DNA of 64,000 nt from Microbaculum marinum (GCF_042646165.1 NZ_JBHRTC010000009.1), one strand, 5' to 3'. Counted from the stretch's first letter, positions 42,686 through 51,988 are shown. The notes: a model not told the origin generated them from the sequence alone. Program-made: numbers and translations.

Positions 42686-43534
42686 ATGCAGAATCAGGCT
42701 CTGGCCTGGGCCGTTCCGGTCATGCGCGCCGGCTACGCCGGTCGCGGGCTCGTCTACTGCGTCGTCGCCGGCTTCTCGCTTTTCGCGATCTGGCAGGGCG
42801 GCCAGGCGAAAGGAACGTCGTCGGCGCTCCAGCAGCTCGAATCGAGCCTCTGGGGTTCGATCGTCCTGTTCCTCATCTTCGCTGGACTCGTCTCCTATGC
42901 CATCTGGCGGTTCTGCGATTCGATCTTCGACCTCGACGACCATGGAACCGACGCGAAGGGCGTCGTTGCCCGCGTCAACATGTTCATCATAGGCCTGCTG
43001 AACCTCGGCCTTGGGCTCACGGCCTTCCTGCTCCTGTTCACTGCCAGGGGCGACGGCGGCGGCTCCAGCACGACCGGCGCGATCAATGCCGTCTTGGGGC
43101 TGCCCGGCGGCCGGCTCATCGTCGGCGCCGCCGGCCTCGTCATCATTGCGGCAGGGATCCATTACGCGTATCGCGGCTGGACGGAGAAGTATCGCGGCTG
43201 CCTCCAGGCCAATCATTTCACGACCCACTGGAACTGGGCGCTGAAGGCCGGCCTGACCGCGAAGGGCGCGGTCGTGGGCATCATTGGCCTGCTGGTGGTC
43301 TACGCGGCGCTGCGGTCCAGCCCCGACGAGGCCGGCGGCGTCGGCGAGGCGTTCTCCTGGCTGACCGGGCAGCCCTACGGCCGCATTCTGGTCGCGGCGA
43401 TCTGCCTCGGCCTGCTCGGCTTCGCCCTCTACTGCTTCGTCAACGCCGCCTACCGGATCGTCCCAAAGGTCGCGTCGCCGGATATCGAGACGCTGGCCTC
43501 GCGCCTGGAAACCACGGTTCGCCAGGCGATCTGA
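42686..43534 (+). CDS. DUF1206 family membrane protein
   Basis: This 282-residue integral membrane protein has about six hydrophobic segments arranged as repeated DUF1206 modules (MRAGYAGRGLVYCVVAGFSLFAI, RLIVGAAGLVIIAAGIHYAYRG, GLTAKGAVVGIIGLLVVYAAL). Each module begins with a Gly-rich Arg/Lys turn. Function is unknown. It follows parC by 86 bp and may share its transcript. Confidence 0.85.
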   Translation: MQNQALAWAVPVMRAGYAGRGLVYCVVAGFSLFAIWQGGQAKGTSSALQQLESSLWGSIVLFLIFAGLVSYAIWRFCDSIFDLDDHGTDAKGVVARVNMFIIGLLNLGLGLTAFLLLFTARGDGGGSSTTGAINAVLGLPGGRLIVGAAGLVIIAAGIHYAYRGWTEKYRGCLQANHFTTHWNWALKAGLTAKGAVVGIIGLLVVYAALRSSPDEAGGVGEAFSWLTGQPYGRILVAAICLGLLGFALYCFVNAAYRIVPKVASPDIETLASRLETTVRQAI

Positions 43535-43564
43535 GCGGGACAATCCGGCCCGTCTGCCGCGCGC

Positions 43565-44515
43565 TCAGGCCGCGTTCGGCTGTATGATGTACCTGACGCC
43601 GGACCCGCTGCTCCAGGCTTCAGAGATGCGGGCGAGCGGCACGCCTTCGAAAGGCGGCGTGAACCCGGCCGCCGGAGCGGATGCGAGCAACTCCCCGGCT
43701 CCCGCCAGTAGGTCGCTGATTGCGACGCTGCCGATGCCGCTGCCCATCAGTTCCAGTCCCGAACTGCGCAACAGGTCGCCGCGAACCGGAATTTCGCCAC
43801 CTGCCGCGGTTCCCAGTTGCACGTAGCGCAGGCGCGGCTCTCCTGCTCCCGAGCCCCGGTTGCCCGCCGCCGCCTGCAGGACGCGGATTGCAGGCTCTCC
43901 CCAGACGAAGTCGAGCACGACGTCGACTCCCTCATCGAAGGCCGCCCGAAGGGCACCCGCGGCATCGTCGTGCAGGGGGATCTTCACGTCCGCATCGAGT
44001 TCCTCCAGCTTCGCGTCGTTCCTGGCCACCGCGATGGTCCTGCTGGCACCCAGGTGCCGGGCGACTTGCAGCGCCATCCGCCCGGCCGCCCCGTTGGCGC
44101 CCGTCACGAGGACGGTTTCCCCCCTTGCCAGTCTGGCGCGCCGTGTGAGCGCGACCCAGGAGGCCAGTCCCGCGGTGGCGATCGCGGCGGCGCGGTCGTC
44201 GGCGAGTTCTTCCGGCACGGGGACCAGCATGCCGCTGGAGACCAGCGATTTCTGCGCCATCGAGCCGAACGGGGACTTCGGGAAGAGGAAATAGACCCGT
44301 CGCCCGTCGGGATCCGTGCCGATGCCATCGACGCCCGGCACGAAGCCCGCCGTGGTGCCGCTGGCATAATGCGTACCTGCCGCCAGCGCCCTGACGATGG
44401 GGCTCAGGGGAGCCGCTGCGACGGTCACGACCGTCTCGCCGTCTGCGGCGACAGGCTCCGGAAACGTGCCGAACTCCGGCGCGGCGCCGAATGAGGTTAC
44501 GACTGCGGCCTTCAT
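43565..44515 (-). CDS. MDR family (quinone-oxidoreductase-like) reductase
   Basis: This 316-residue medium-chain dehydrogenase lacks the zinc ligands. It carries VLVTGANGAAGRMALQVARHLGA, the AxGxxG-type NADPH-binding turn, then TIAVARNDAKLEEL. The N-terminus MKAAVVTSFGAAPEF is typical of quinone oxidoreductase-like proteins. It lies divergent from an AraC regulator 126 bp away, which probably controls it; the substrate is unknown. Confidence 0.85.
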   Translation of the reverse strand: MKAAVVTSFGAAPEFGTFPEPVAADGETVVTVAAAPLSPIVRALAAGTHYASGTTAGFVPGVDGIGTDPDGRRVYFLFPKSPFGSMAQKSLVSSGMLVPVPEELADDRAAAIATAGLASWVALTRRARLARGETVLVTGANGAAGRMALQVARHLGASRTIAVARNDAKLEELDADVKIPLHDDAAGALRAAFDEGVDVVLDFVWGEPAIRVLQAAAGNRGSGAGEPRLRYVQLGTAAGGEIPVRGDLLRSSGLELMGSGIGSVAISDLLAGAGELLASAPAAGFTPPFEGVPLARISEAWSSGSGVRYIIQPNAA

Positions 44516-44641
44516 GCGTGTACTCCGTCGATCCGCTCGGCCTCACCATCGAGGCCAATTCGCCAAAGGGAGATAGACCGCGAGCGGCGGATGATCTATG
44601 CGTGAAGATCCGTCATTTGTTCGCAATCGTCCGGAATCGCC

Positions 44642-45562
44642 ATGGATCCTTTGTCCGAGGTGCTCGCGCTGCTCAAGCCGCGCAGCTACATCACCGCAGG
44701 CTTCGATGCAGGCGGCGGGTGGGCCCTGACGCTCGATGACCTTGCCGGCCGCATCAAGTGCTACGCCGTCCTCAAGGGCAGCTGCTGGCTGTCGCTCGAG
44801 GACCTGGAAGCGCCGGTTCGCGTTCACGAGGGCGACTGCTTCGTGCTTCCCAGCGGACGCTCGGTGGTGATCGCCAGCGATCTCACCGTCGAGCCGAAGC
44901 GGGCGAGCGAAGTGCTCGATCCCAACCGCAGCGGCGAGGTCGTCACCTACAACGGCGGCGGCGATGTCTTCCTGGTCGGCAGCCGGTTCGAGGTGGATGG
45001 CCGCCACGCCGAAAGCCTGCTGCGAACCCTGCCTCCGCTCATCAAGGTCGAGACCTCCGGCGACCAGGCGAGGCTGAGATGGTCGATCGAACTGATGATG
45101 GAGGAACTGCGCGAAGCGCGGCCCGGCGCGGCCCTGGTCGCCCAGCACCTGTCCCACATGATGCTCGTGCAGGCCCTGCGCCTCCACCTGTCCGGTCCGC
45201 CGCAGGCGACGGCCGGGTGGTTCGTGGCATTGGCCGAACCCCGGATCGGCGAGGCGATCGCCGCGATGCACCGGGATCCGGCCTACCCCTGGACGCTTCC
45301 GGACCTGGCCCGCGAGGCCGGCATGTCGCGCTCCGCCTTCTCCCAGCGGTTTCGCGACCGTGTCGGCGAGACGCCGATGGGGTATCTCACGCGCTGGCGG
45401 ATGATGCTGGCCGGCGAGCGGCTGATACACAGCCGCGACACGATCTCCGATATCGCGGCGGCGATCGGCTACACGTCAGAACATGCCTTCAGCACGGCCT
45501 TCAGGCGCACTGTAGGCTGCTCGCCAAGACAGTACGCCCGGGAATCCGCGCATCCCACGTAG
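44642..45562 (+). CDS. AraC family transcriptional regulator
   Basis: This 306-residue regulator has an N-terminal cupin-type effector domain of the Cupin_6/AraC type (GRIKCYAVLKGSCWLSLE, VHEGDCFVLPSGRSVVI). The C-terminal double helix-turn-helix is WTLPDLAREAGMSRSAFSQRFRDRVGETPMGYLTRWRMMLAGERL plus DIAAAIGYTSEHAFSTAFRRTVGCSPRQYARE in pieces. It is divergent from the MDR reductase gene, its probable target. ATG at 44642 lacks a strong ribosome site. Confidence 0.9.
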   Translation: MDPLSEVLALLKPRSYITAGFDAGGGWALTLDDLAGRIKCYAVLKGSCWLSLEDLEAPVRVHEGDCFVLPSGRSVVIASDLTVEPKRASEVLDPNRSGEVVTYNGGGDVFLVGSRFEVDGRHAESLLRTLPPLIKVETSGDQARLRWSIELMMEELREARPGAALVAQHLSHMMLVQALRLHLSGPPQATAGWFVALAEPRIGEAIAAMHRDPAYPWTLPDLAREAGMSRSAFSQRFRDRVGETPMGYLTRWRMMLAGERLIHSRDTISDIAAAIGYTSEHAFSTAFRRTVGCSPRQYARESAHPT

Positions 45563-45639
45563 CCGGATGGCGCCGGTTTGCCTGCCGTGATGGCTGCGGC
45601 GATCCGCGCGACATGGGCCCGGAACAAGTGCCGACCAGG

Positions 45640-46398
45640 TCAGGTTTCGCTCTCGTCCACCCTGGTCCAACCGGTGCCGGTGAGGTGCTCCTGCGGCTGG
45701 AAGCGGATCTTGTATCCCATCTTCGAGGAGCCGGAGACCCAGTAGCCGAGATACACGTAGGGCAGCCCCAGGCGCCGCGCCCGTTCGATATGGTCGAGGA
45801 TCATGAAGGTGCCGAGGCTGCGGTCGGCGGCCTCCGGATCGAAGAAGCTGTAGACCATGGAGAGGCCGTCGCAGAGGATGTCGGTCAGCGCCACCGCGAC
45901 GAGCGGCCCCCTGCCGCGGCCGGTCAGCGCCGAATCGATCGAGCGCCGGCGATATTCGATGACGCGGGTCTCGACATGGGTATCCTCCACCATCATCGCG
46001 TAGTCGAGCACCGTCATCTCCGCCATGCCGCCCTCGGCGTGGCGCGAGTCGAGGTAGTCGCGGAACAGCGCGTACTGGTCGGCCGAGGGCTGCGGCAGCA
46101 CTTCCTCGCCGATCAGGTCGGAATTGCGCCGGTAGATCCGCCGGAAGGAACGCGACGGCCGGAACTCGTCCACCCTGACGCGCACGGAAATGCAGGCCTT
46201 GCAGGCTTCGCAGGCCGGCCGGTAGGCGATGTTCTGGCTGCGCCGGAAGCCGCCTTGGGTCAGGATGTCGTTGAGCGCCGCCGCCTTCTCGCCGACCAGG
46301 TGTGTGAACACCTTCCGCTCGTACTTGCCCGGCAGATACGGGCACGCGGTCGGTGCCGTCAGATAGAATTGCGGATTGTCGCGTCCGATCTCGCTCAA
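45640..46398 (-). CDS. bpt: Aspartate/glutamate leucyltransferase (bacterial N-end rule)
   Basis: This 252-residue leucyltransferase adds Leu to proteins with N-terminal Asp or Glu and so marks them for ClpS/ClpAP. Motifs include NPQFYLTAPTACPYLPGK, RSQNIAYRPACEACKAC with four Cys, LVAVALTDILCDGLSMVYSFFDP and YVYLGYWVSGSSKMGYK. No ATG exists at the expected N-terminus. TTG at 46398, 11 codons before NPQFYLT, fits the family length best, so a non-ATG start is inferred. Confidence 0.88.
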   Translation of the reverse strand: MSEIGRDNPQFYLTAPTACPYLPGKYERKVFTHLVGEKAAALNDILTQGGFRRSQNIAYRPACEACKACISVRVRVDEFRPSRSFRRIYRRNSDLIGEEVLPQPSADQYALFRDYLDSRHAEGGMAEMTVLDYAMMVEDTHVETRVIEYRRRSIDSALTGRGRGPLVAVALTDILCDGLSMVYSFFDPEAADRSLGTFMILDHIERARRLGLPYVYLGYWVSGSSKMGYKIRFQPQEHLTGTGWTRVDESET

Positions 46399-46448
46399 GG
46401 TTCGAATACCGTGAAGGCGCCCGCCTGAATCCTGCTCTGGGTCCTTAT

Positions 46449-48287
46449 CTAGAAACCATAATACCACGGTCCAATGATCGAGTAAGCGAGCCAGATCAAA
46501 AGAACCAGCGGCGTGCCCACCTTGACGAAGTCCGCGAAGCGGTAGTGGCCCGGCGTCATCACCAGCAGGTTGGTCTGGTACCCGATCGGCGTCGCGAATG
46601 AGCAGTTGGCCGCAAGGATGACCGTAACGATGAACGGGAACGGGTCGACGCCGATCTGCATGGCGGTGGATATGGCGATCGGCGTGAACAGCACCGCCGT
46701 CGCGTTGTTCGACAGGAAGTTTGTCATGATCGCGATCAGCAGGAACAGCGCCGACATGATGACCGCGGGCGACTGCCCGTTCAGCAGCGCGACGACCTCC
46801 TCGGCGATGAACCGCGCGCCTCCGGTCACCTCCAGTGGCGCCGCCATCGCGAGCGAAGACCCGATCAGCACGTAGATCCGCCGGTCGAAGGCGCGGGCGG
46901 CCTGGCGGATGTTGAGGCACCCCGCAGGCACCAGCGCCAGCGCCCCCGTGATCGCCGCGGTGGCGATCGGCAGAAGCCCGCTCGCGGACACGGCGACGAC
47001 GGCAAGGAAGATCGCCAGCGCCCGTCCGGCCCGCTCCGTCAGCGGCACTTCGGCAGCCGACCATTCGAGCAGGATCACGTCGCGCGACAGGCGCAGGCCC
47101 TCGACCTGCGAGCGCGATCCGGAGACCAGCAGCACGTCGCCGGCCTCCAGGCGGATGTCGCTCATCCGCATCCGGATCATCCGGCTCTGGCGCTGGATGC
47201 CCAGCACGATGCAGCCCGTCATCGACCGCAGCGCCGACATCTCGATCGTCCGGCCGATCAGTCGCGATCCGGGCGCCACGACTGCCTCCGCGAGCATGAT
47301 CGGCCCGTCTGCCGGCGGCGCCGCGTCGTCCTCGCCCTCGTCGATGCTGCCGACCGGGTCGGCGCTGAACAGGGCCTTGGTTCCCTTCAGGGCATCGGTC
47401 AGCACCGAGCGGGTCGCGGCCACGACGATGATGTCGCCGGCCTGCAACTCGACGTCCTCGAAGGGAGGCAGGTAGGGATGGTCGCCGCGCTGGACCATCA
47501 CCACGGTCATGCCCTTCAGCGCCGGAAACATCCCCGCCACCGCCTTGCTGCCGACGAGGGGATTGTCGTAGCCGATCGGGATCTGGGCGATGAACTGCTT
47601 GCCCTGGCCGCCGCCGACCTCCTGCAGCATGGTCGCGCGGGCGGGCAGCAGGCGCGGCAGCACGAACACCGCATAGATCCCCCCGATGACCGCCAGGATG
47701 ACGCCGATCCCGGTAAAGTCGAAGAAGGTTATGGCCGGCTGCCCCATGTCGCTCGCCTGTCCGGCAACCAGAAGGTTGGTCGACGAGCCGATCAGGGTGG
47801 TCATGCCGCCGAGGATCGAGACGAAGCTGAGCGGGATCATCACCTTGCTCGGCGACTGGCGCGCCCGCATCGCGACGGCGCCGAGCACGGGCAGCATCAG
47901 CACCACCACCGGCGTGTTGTTCATGAAGGCGCTGAGGATGCCGGTGACGATCAGCACCGCCGCCAGCGTCGCGTTGTTGCGACCGCCGCCCCAGTGGCCG
48001 ATTCGCTGGGCCAGCCCGTCGAGCGCGCCGGTCTGGAACAGACCCTGTCCGATCACCAGCAGGGCGAGGATGGTGAACAGCGCCGGGTTGGCGAAACCCG
48101 CCAGCAGTTCCTCGGCGCCGAACAGGCCGCTGCCGTCCGGATTCGGATACGGGAAGAGCTGGAACAACAGCAGGAAGGCGACCACGACGCCGACCCCGGT
48201 AATCTCGATCGGTGTCTTTTCGGTCACGTAGGCGACGATCGCGACCGCAATGATCGCAAACGTCGCCCACATATGGAAATCTTCCAT
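46449..48287 (-). CDS. SLC13 family permease with TrkA-C domains
   Basis: This 612-residue inner-membrane anion transporter of the SLC13/DASS-like family has about 12 spans. Two symmetric transport motifs are ILSAFMNNTPVVVLMLPV and NFLSNNATAVLFTPIAI, the SNT-like turns. Between them lie two TrkA-C (RCK_C) domains at about residues 190-360, including LQAGDIIVVAATRSVL and LEAGDVLLVSGSRSQVEGL. Such proteins import dicarboxylates, sulfate or similar anions; specificity is unknown. ATG at 48287 is used. Confidence 0.9.
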   Translation of the reverse strand: MEDFHMWATFAIIAVAIVAYVTEKTPIEITGVGVVVAFLLLFQLFPYPNPDGSGLFGAEELLAGFANPALFTILALLVIGQGLFQTGALDGLAQRIGHWGGGRNNATLAAVLIVTGILSAFMNNTPVVVLMLPVLGAVAMRARQSPSKVMIPLSFVSILGGMTTLIGSSTNLLVAGQASDMGQPAITFFDFTGIGVILAVIGGIYAVFVLPRLLPARATMLQEVGGGQGKQFIAQIPIGYDNPLVGSKAVAGMFPALKGMTVVMVQRGDHPYLPPFEDVELQAGDIIVVAATRSVLTDALKGTKALFSADPVGSIDEGEDDAAPPADGPIMLAEAVVAPGSRLIGRTIEMSALRSMTGCIVLGIQRQSRMIRMRMSDIRLEAGDVLLVSGSRSQVEGLRLSRDVILLEWSAAEVPLTERAGRALAIFLAVVAVSASGLLPIATAAITGALALVPAGCLNIRQAARAFDRRIYVLIGSSLAMAAPLEVTGGARFIAEEVVALLNGQSPAVIMSALFLLIAIMTNFLSNNATAVLFTPIAISTAMQIGVDPFPFIVTVILAANCSFATPIGYQTNLLVMTPGHYRFADFVKVGTPLVLLIWLAYSIIGPWYYGF

Positions 48288-48458
48288 ACGCGCTCTGCTC
48301 CCCGCAGTCCCCGGAGCCGCGCATACTGACGATGGCGGCGCCGCAATCCAAGCCCAGGCGATTCCATAAACCAAGCCGGAAATGGAAGGAAATTGCCCGC
48401 CATCCCCCCAACGCCGAACGTCCGTCCCGACATCCGTCCAGGGCAATGGCCCTGTTGC

Positions 48459-49703
48459 CTATCGCGCTTCGTCCCGCCGTTGCAACGGGTCGAGACGGGT
48501 CACCATCATGCCCTCGGCTTCCAGCGCCCTCTGTATGCGGTCCGCATGGGGCGCGTCGCGCGTCTCGATTGTGACGTCTGTCGTCGCCCGCATCGCAGGC
48601 ACGTCCAGCAGCAGGCGCTGGTGCGAGACTTCGAGGATATTGGCGCCTTCGTGCCCGATCAGCGTGGCAACCCGGCCCAGTTCGCCCGGCCGGTCCCGGA
48701 CCGTGACGCGGAAGGTGACGACCCGGTCCTCCCGCTCCAGCGCCCGCACCGTCAGGGCTGCCAGCAGTCGCGGATCGATGTTGCCGCCGGTCAGCACCAG
48801 CCCGACCTTGCGGCCGGCAAAGCGCTCCGGATCGGTCATCAGCGCCGCCAGCCCGGCCGCGCCCGCGCCCTCGGCGAGCGTCTTCAGACGGACCAGATAG
48901 GCATAGATCGCCCGCTCGATCGCCGCCTCGTCGACGACCATCACGTCGATGCCGAGCGCAGTCAGGACGCCGACCGCCGACTCCGACACGTTCTTGACCG
49001 CGATGCCTTCGGCCAGCGTGTCGCCGCCGCATTCGGCCGGTTCGCCGCGCAGGGCCGCCGCCATCGAGGCATACTGCGACGTCTGCACCCCGACGACCTC
49101 GATGTCCGGCCGCAGCGCGCGTGCCGCGACCGCGATGCCGGAGATCAGCCCGCCGCCCCCGACCGGCACGATCAGGCAGTCCAGTCCCGGGACGTCCCGA
49201 AGCATTTCCAGCGCGATCGTCCCCTGGCCGGCCATCACGAGAGGGTGGTCGTAGGGGTGGACGAGGGTGAGGCCCTGCGCCTGCGCCAGGTCGTCGACGA
49301 CGGATCGGCATTCGGCGACCGTCTCGCCCTCCAGCACCACCGTCGCGCCGAACGCCTCGGTGCTCGCGACCTTGGTGAACGGCGTCGTGCGCGGCATCAC
49401 GATGGTCGCCGGTATCCCCAGCCTGCGCGCGTGGCAGGCAACCGCCTGGGCATGGTTTCCCGCCGACAGGGCGATCACGCCCCGCGCCCGCTGGTCGTCG
49501 TCGAGCGCCGCCAGCCGGTTCAGCGCGCCACGCTCCTTGAAGGCGTTGGTGACCTGCAGGTTCTCGAACTTGACGTGGACCTCGCAGCCGGCGACTGCCG
49601 ACAGCCGCGGCGCCGCCACCAGCGGCGTACGCAGGACATGGCCGCGGATCGTCTCGGCGGCCGCCTCGACGTCGGCGAGCGTGATCGGCAGGTCGGAATG
49701 CAT
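48459..49703 (-). CDS. Threonine ammonia-lyase with C-terminal ACT domain
   Basis: This 414-residue PLP enzyme converts threonine (or serine) to 2-oxobutyrate (pyruvate) and ammonia. NAFKERGALNRL holds the Schiff-base Lys56, ALSAGNHAQAVA the substrate loop, and PVGGGGLISGIAVAA the phosphate-binding Gly loop. A C-terminal ACT-type domain (RVTVRDRPGELGRVATLIGHEGANILEVSHQR) could sense amino acids. It lies 55 bp downstream of a LysE exporter on the same strand, suggesting an amino-acid overflow operon. ATG at 49703 is preferred to TTG at 49745. Confidence 0.9.
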   Translation of the reverse strand: MHSDLPITLADVEAAAETIRGHVLRTPLVAAPRLSAVAGCEVHVKFENLQVTNAFKERGALNRLAALDDDQRARGVIALSAGNHAQAVACHARRLGIPATIVMPRTTPFTKVASTEAFGATVVLEGETVAECRSVVDDLAQAQGLTLVHPYDHPLVMAGQGTIALEMLRDVPGLDCLIVPVGGGGLISGIAVAARALRPDIEVVGVQTSQYASMAAALRGEPAECGGDTLAEGIAVKNVSESAVGVLTALGIDVMVVDEAAIERAIYAYLVRLKTLAEGAGAAGLAALMTDPERFAGRKVGLVLTGGNIDPRLLAALTVRALEREDRVVTFRVTVRDRPGELGRVATLIGHEGANILEVSHQRLLLDVPAMRATTDVTIETRDAPHADRIQRALEAEGMMVTRLDPLQRRDEAR

Positions 49704-49758
49704 GCAGCCGTCGTAGAGCCAGTTCCCGGCGGCGTCCAGCGGCAAAACCGGCGGAACG

Positions 49759-50379
49759 TCAGGCAGGCGGCGAAATATCGAGCAGCACGGGGGCCATCGA
49801 CGCCACCAGCAGCACCGCCATCGCGATGTTGAACAGCCGTAGGCGGCCTGGATCCTGCAACAGCCGGCCGACCGCGACGCCGAAGGCGGCCCACAGGCTG
49901 ATCGACGGCAGGTTGACCAGCGCGAACACCGCGATCATCGCCGCCAGGCTCGCAAGGTAGTCGTCCGGCACCGTGTAGGAGACCGTGACGATCAGCGCCA
50001 CGGTCCATGCCTTGGGGTTCACCAGTTGCAGCATCGCCGCCTGCGTGAACGAGATCGGCGGCTCCGGCGACCCCGCCGCCGACCGCGCTGCCGCCGGCCG
50101 GCTGCGCGCGATCCTGATCGCCAGCCGCACCACGTAGACGGCGCAGGCGACCTTGAGCGCGATGCCGGCAAGCGGCCACGCCTGCAGTACCGGCCCGATG
50201 CCGAGGCCGACCGCCAGCACCATCGACAGGAATCCGAAGCTGACGCCGAACACGATCGGCAGCGAGCGCGCGAAGCCGTGCGTTGCACCTGTCGCCAGCA
50301 GGATGAAGTTCGATGGCCCCGGCGAGATCGACATCACGAAGGCGAAGCCCGCCAGGGCCACCAGCAGGTCGTAGGTCAT
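49759..50379 (-). CDS. LysE family amino-acid exporter
   Basis: This 206-residue inner-membrane protein has SISPGPSNFILLATGATHGF (LysE N-terminal motif), QLVNPKAWTVALIV and about six membrane segments. It heads an operon with the threonine ammonia-lyase gene and is divergent from an AraC regulator. This context suggests export of threonine, homoserine or a related amino acid, but the sequence does not prove it. Confidence 0.9.
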   Translation of the reverse strand: MTYDLLVALAGFAFVMSISPGPSNFILLATGATHGFARSLPIVFGVSFGFLSMVLAVGLGIGPVLQAWPLAGIALKVACAVYVVRLAIRIARSRPAAARSAAGSPEPPISFTQAAMLQLVNPKAWTVALIVTVSYTVPDDYLASLAAMIAVFALVNLPSISLWAAFGVAVGRLLQDPGRLRLFNIAMAVLLVASMAPVLLDISPPA

Positions 50380-50481
50380 GTCCGCCTCCTGTTGGAAAGG
50401 CGCACATTGACCGGACTCACGTTCGAAGTATTTGATGTCTCGTATTCATTATTTATCAGATCGTCCAGCAGGAGCGGTCGA

Positions 50482-51411
50482 ATGGCGAACCAGGATCAGC
50501 TGAGCGATGTATTCGCGACCCTGCGTCTGCGCAGCGACGTGTACTTTCGCGCCGACCTGTCCGGCGGGTTCTCCATCCTGGTGCCCGCCGAGCGACGGCT
50601 GATCCGTTTCCACTTCGTCCTGAACGGCGTTGGTGGCGTTCGGCTCGGCGGCGACTGGGTGGAGATGGAGGAGGGCGATCTCGTCATCGTGCCGAACGGC
50701 GCGGGCCATGTGATCGCCGACTGCCCGGATCGCGCGCCGGTGCCGCTGCCGGATGTACTGGGTGGCGGCGCGATGGGCGAAGACGGCGTGCTGACCTACG
50801 GCAGCGGCGAAGGACGGCTGCAATTGCTCTGCGGGTACTGCGGCGTCGACGAGGCGGTCGACCACCCGGTCGTGGCCGGCCTGCCGCCGTCGATCGTGCT
50901 GAGGACCCGCGATCTCGGCCACGAGCCATGGATCCTGGCGAGCCTGCGGCTGCTGGCGCTCGAATCCGGCCTCGCCGCCCAGGGCATGAACGGCACCCTG
51001 AGCCGGTTGCTTGAGATCCTGCTCATCCAGACGCTGCGCCGCGTGCCGCCGCCGGGCGAGGGCGCCGGCTACATGGCCGCCCTGGCCGACCCGAAACTGT
51101 CGCGCGCGCTCTCCGCGATGCACGCCGATCCGGCCCGTCCGTGGACCATCCTGGACCTCGCCCGCGTCGCCGGCATGTCGCGGGCCGGCTTCTCCGATCG
51201 CTTCACGCGCACCGTCGGACTGCCGCCGCTCGGCTACCTGACCACCTGGCGGCTCCTCAAGGCGCGCCGCCTGCTGCGCGAGACGGATCTCGCCATCGAC
51301 GAGATCGCCCTGCGCTGCGGCTACGCCTCGCTTCCCTCCTTCACCCGCCGCTACAAGGCCGCCTACGGCATCGGCCCCGGCGCCTACCGGCGGGCGGAGA
51401 GGCCGCGGTAG
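50482..51411 (+). CDS. AraC family transcriptional regulator
   Basis: This 309-residue regulator has an N-terminal cupin-like domain (LSGGFSILVPAERRLIRFHFVLNG, EMEEGDLVIVPNGAGHVI) and a C-terminal AraC DNA-binding domain (WTILDLARVAGMSRAGFSDRFTRTVGLPPLGYLTTWRL and ALRCGYASLPSFTRRYKAAYGIGPGAYRR in pieces). CAGGAGCGGTCGA precedes the ATG. It is divergent from the LysE/threonine ammonia-lyase operon with a 102-bp gap and probably controls it. Its family layout resembles the regulator at 44642. Confidence 0.9.
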   Translation: MANQDQLSDVFATLRLRSDVYFRADLSGGFSILVPAERRLIRFHFVLNGVGGVRLGGDWVEMEEGDLVIVPNGAGHVIADCPDRAPVPLPDVLGGGAMGEDGVLTYGSGEGRLQLLCGYCGVDEAVDHPVVAGLPPSIVLRTRDLGHEPWILASLRLLALESGLAAQGMNGTLSRLLEILLIQTLRRVPPPGEGAGYMAALADPKLSRALSAMHADPARPWTILDLARVAGMSRAGFSDRFTRTVGLPPLGYLTTWRLLKARRLLRETDLAIDEIALRCGYASLPSFTRRYKAAYGIGPGAYRRAERPR

Positions 51412-51988
51412 CGGAGCGCCGACTTCCGCTCCGTCGGGCCATTGCGCTGGGCCCCGGGTCAAGCCCGGGGCATAGGCTGAGGCATTGGCAGATGCCGCGC
51501 CTCAAACGCAACTTACGTCCCGGCCCCCGAGCCGGGACCCAGCAGCGTCGGCAGACGCACCTGAGGCTGAAGCGTCGCGCCGGACGCCGGCGCGCCCGAG
51601 ACGGCGGCTGCGCCGGGCCACTGCGCTGGATCCCGGGGCGAGCCCGGGATGTACGCAGAGGAACTGGCACCGCCTGTCCCCAACTCCGCAGCCTACGCCC
51701 CGCGCCCCGATCCGGGGCCCAGCAGCAGCGGCTGACACACCTGAGGCTCAAGCGTCGCGCCGGACGCCGGCGCGCCCGAGACGGCGGCTGCGCCGGGCCA
51801 CTGCGCTGGATCCCGGGGCGAGCCCGGGATATACGCAGAGGAACTGGCACCGCCTGTCCCCAACTCCGCAGCCTACGCCCCGGACCCCGATCCGGGGCCC
51901 AGCGCGGCGGCTGCGGCACCGGAGGCAGAAGCTTCGTGGTGGACGCCGGCGCGCCCGGTCACCGGCTGCGCGCCGGGCGCCGCCCGCC
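51412..51988. other. 577-bp gene-free stretch filled by a tandem repeat array
   Basis: Almost the whole gap between the AraC gene and hemB is taken by the 180-bp repeats described in the next entry. No credible gene is present; the open frames found here arise because the repeat period is divisible by three. Confidence 0.7.
51436..51978. repeat. 180-bp-period tandem repeat with internal palindromes (about three units)
   Basis: The two central units start at 51541 and 51721, exactly 180 bp apart, and are near identical from 51571 to 51720 versus 51751 to 51900, with only a few changes. Diverged partial units lie on each side, 51436-51540 and 51901-51978. Each unit contains an inverted repeat of the form TCCCGGGGCGAGCCCGGGA and a second CCCCGATCCGGGG-type palindrome. 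The array lies just after the AraC stop and just before the hemB stop on the other strand. Confidence 0.88.

Noticed and set aside
46399..49311. Upstream part of a 1223-codon minus-strand frame continuous with bpt
   Set aside because: Only the last 252 codons resemble leucyltransferase; the rest is an out-of-frame shadow of the permease and threonine ammonia-lyase genes on the same strand.
51341..51919. 192-codon minus-strand frame with two 60-residue repeats
   Set aside because: The repeats follow directly from the 180-bp DNA repeat, the protein is Arg/Pro-rich with no motif, and it runs into the end of the AraC gene. Non-coding repeat is simpler.
51436..51978. Tandem array considered as CRISPR
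   Set aside because: Units are 180 bp and near identical throughout, with no short repeats separated by unique spacers and no cas genes.
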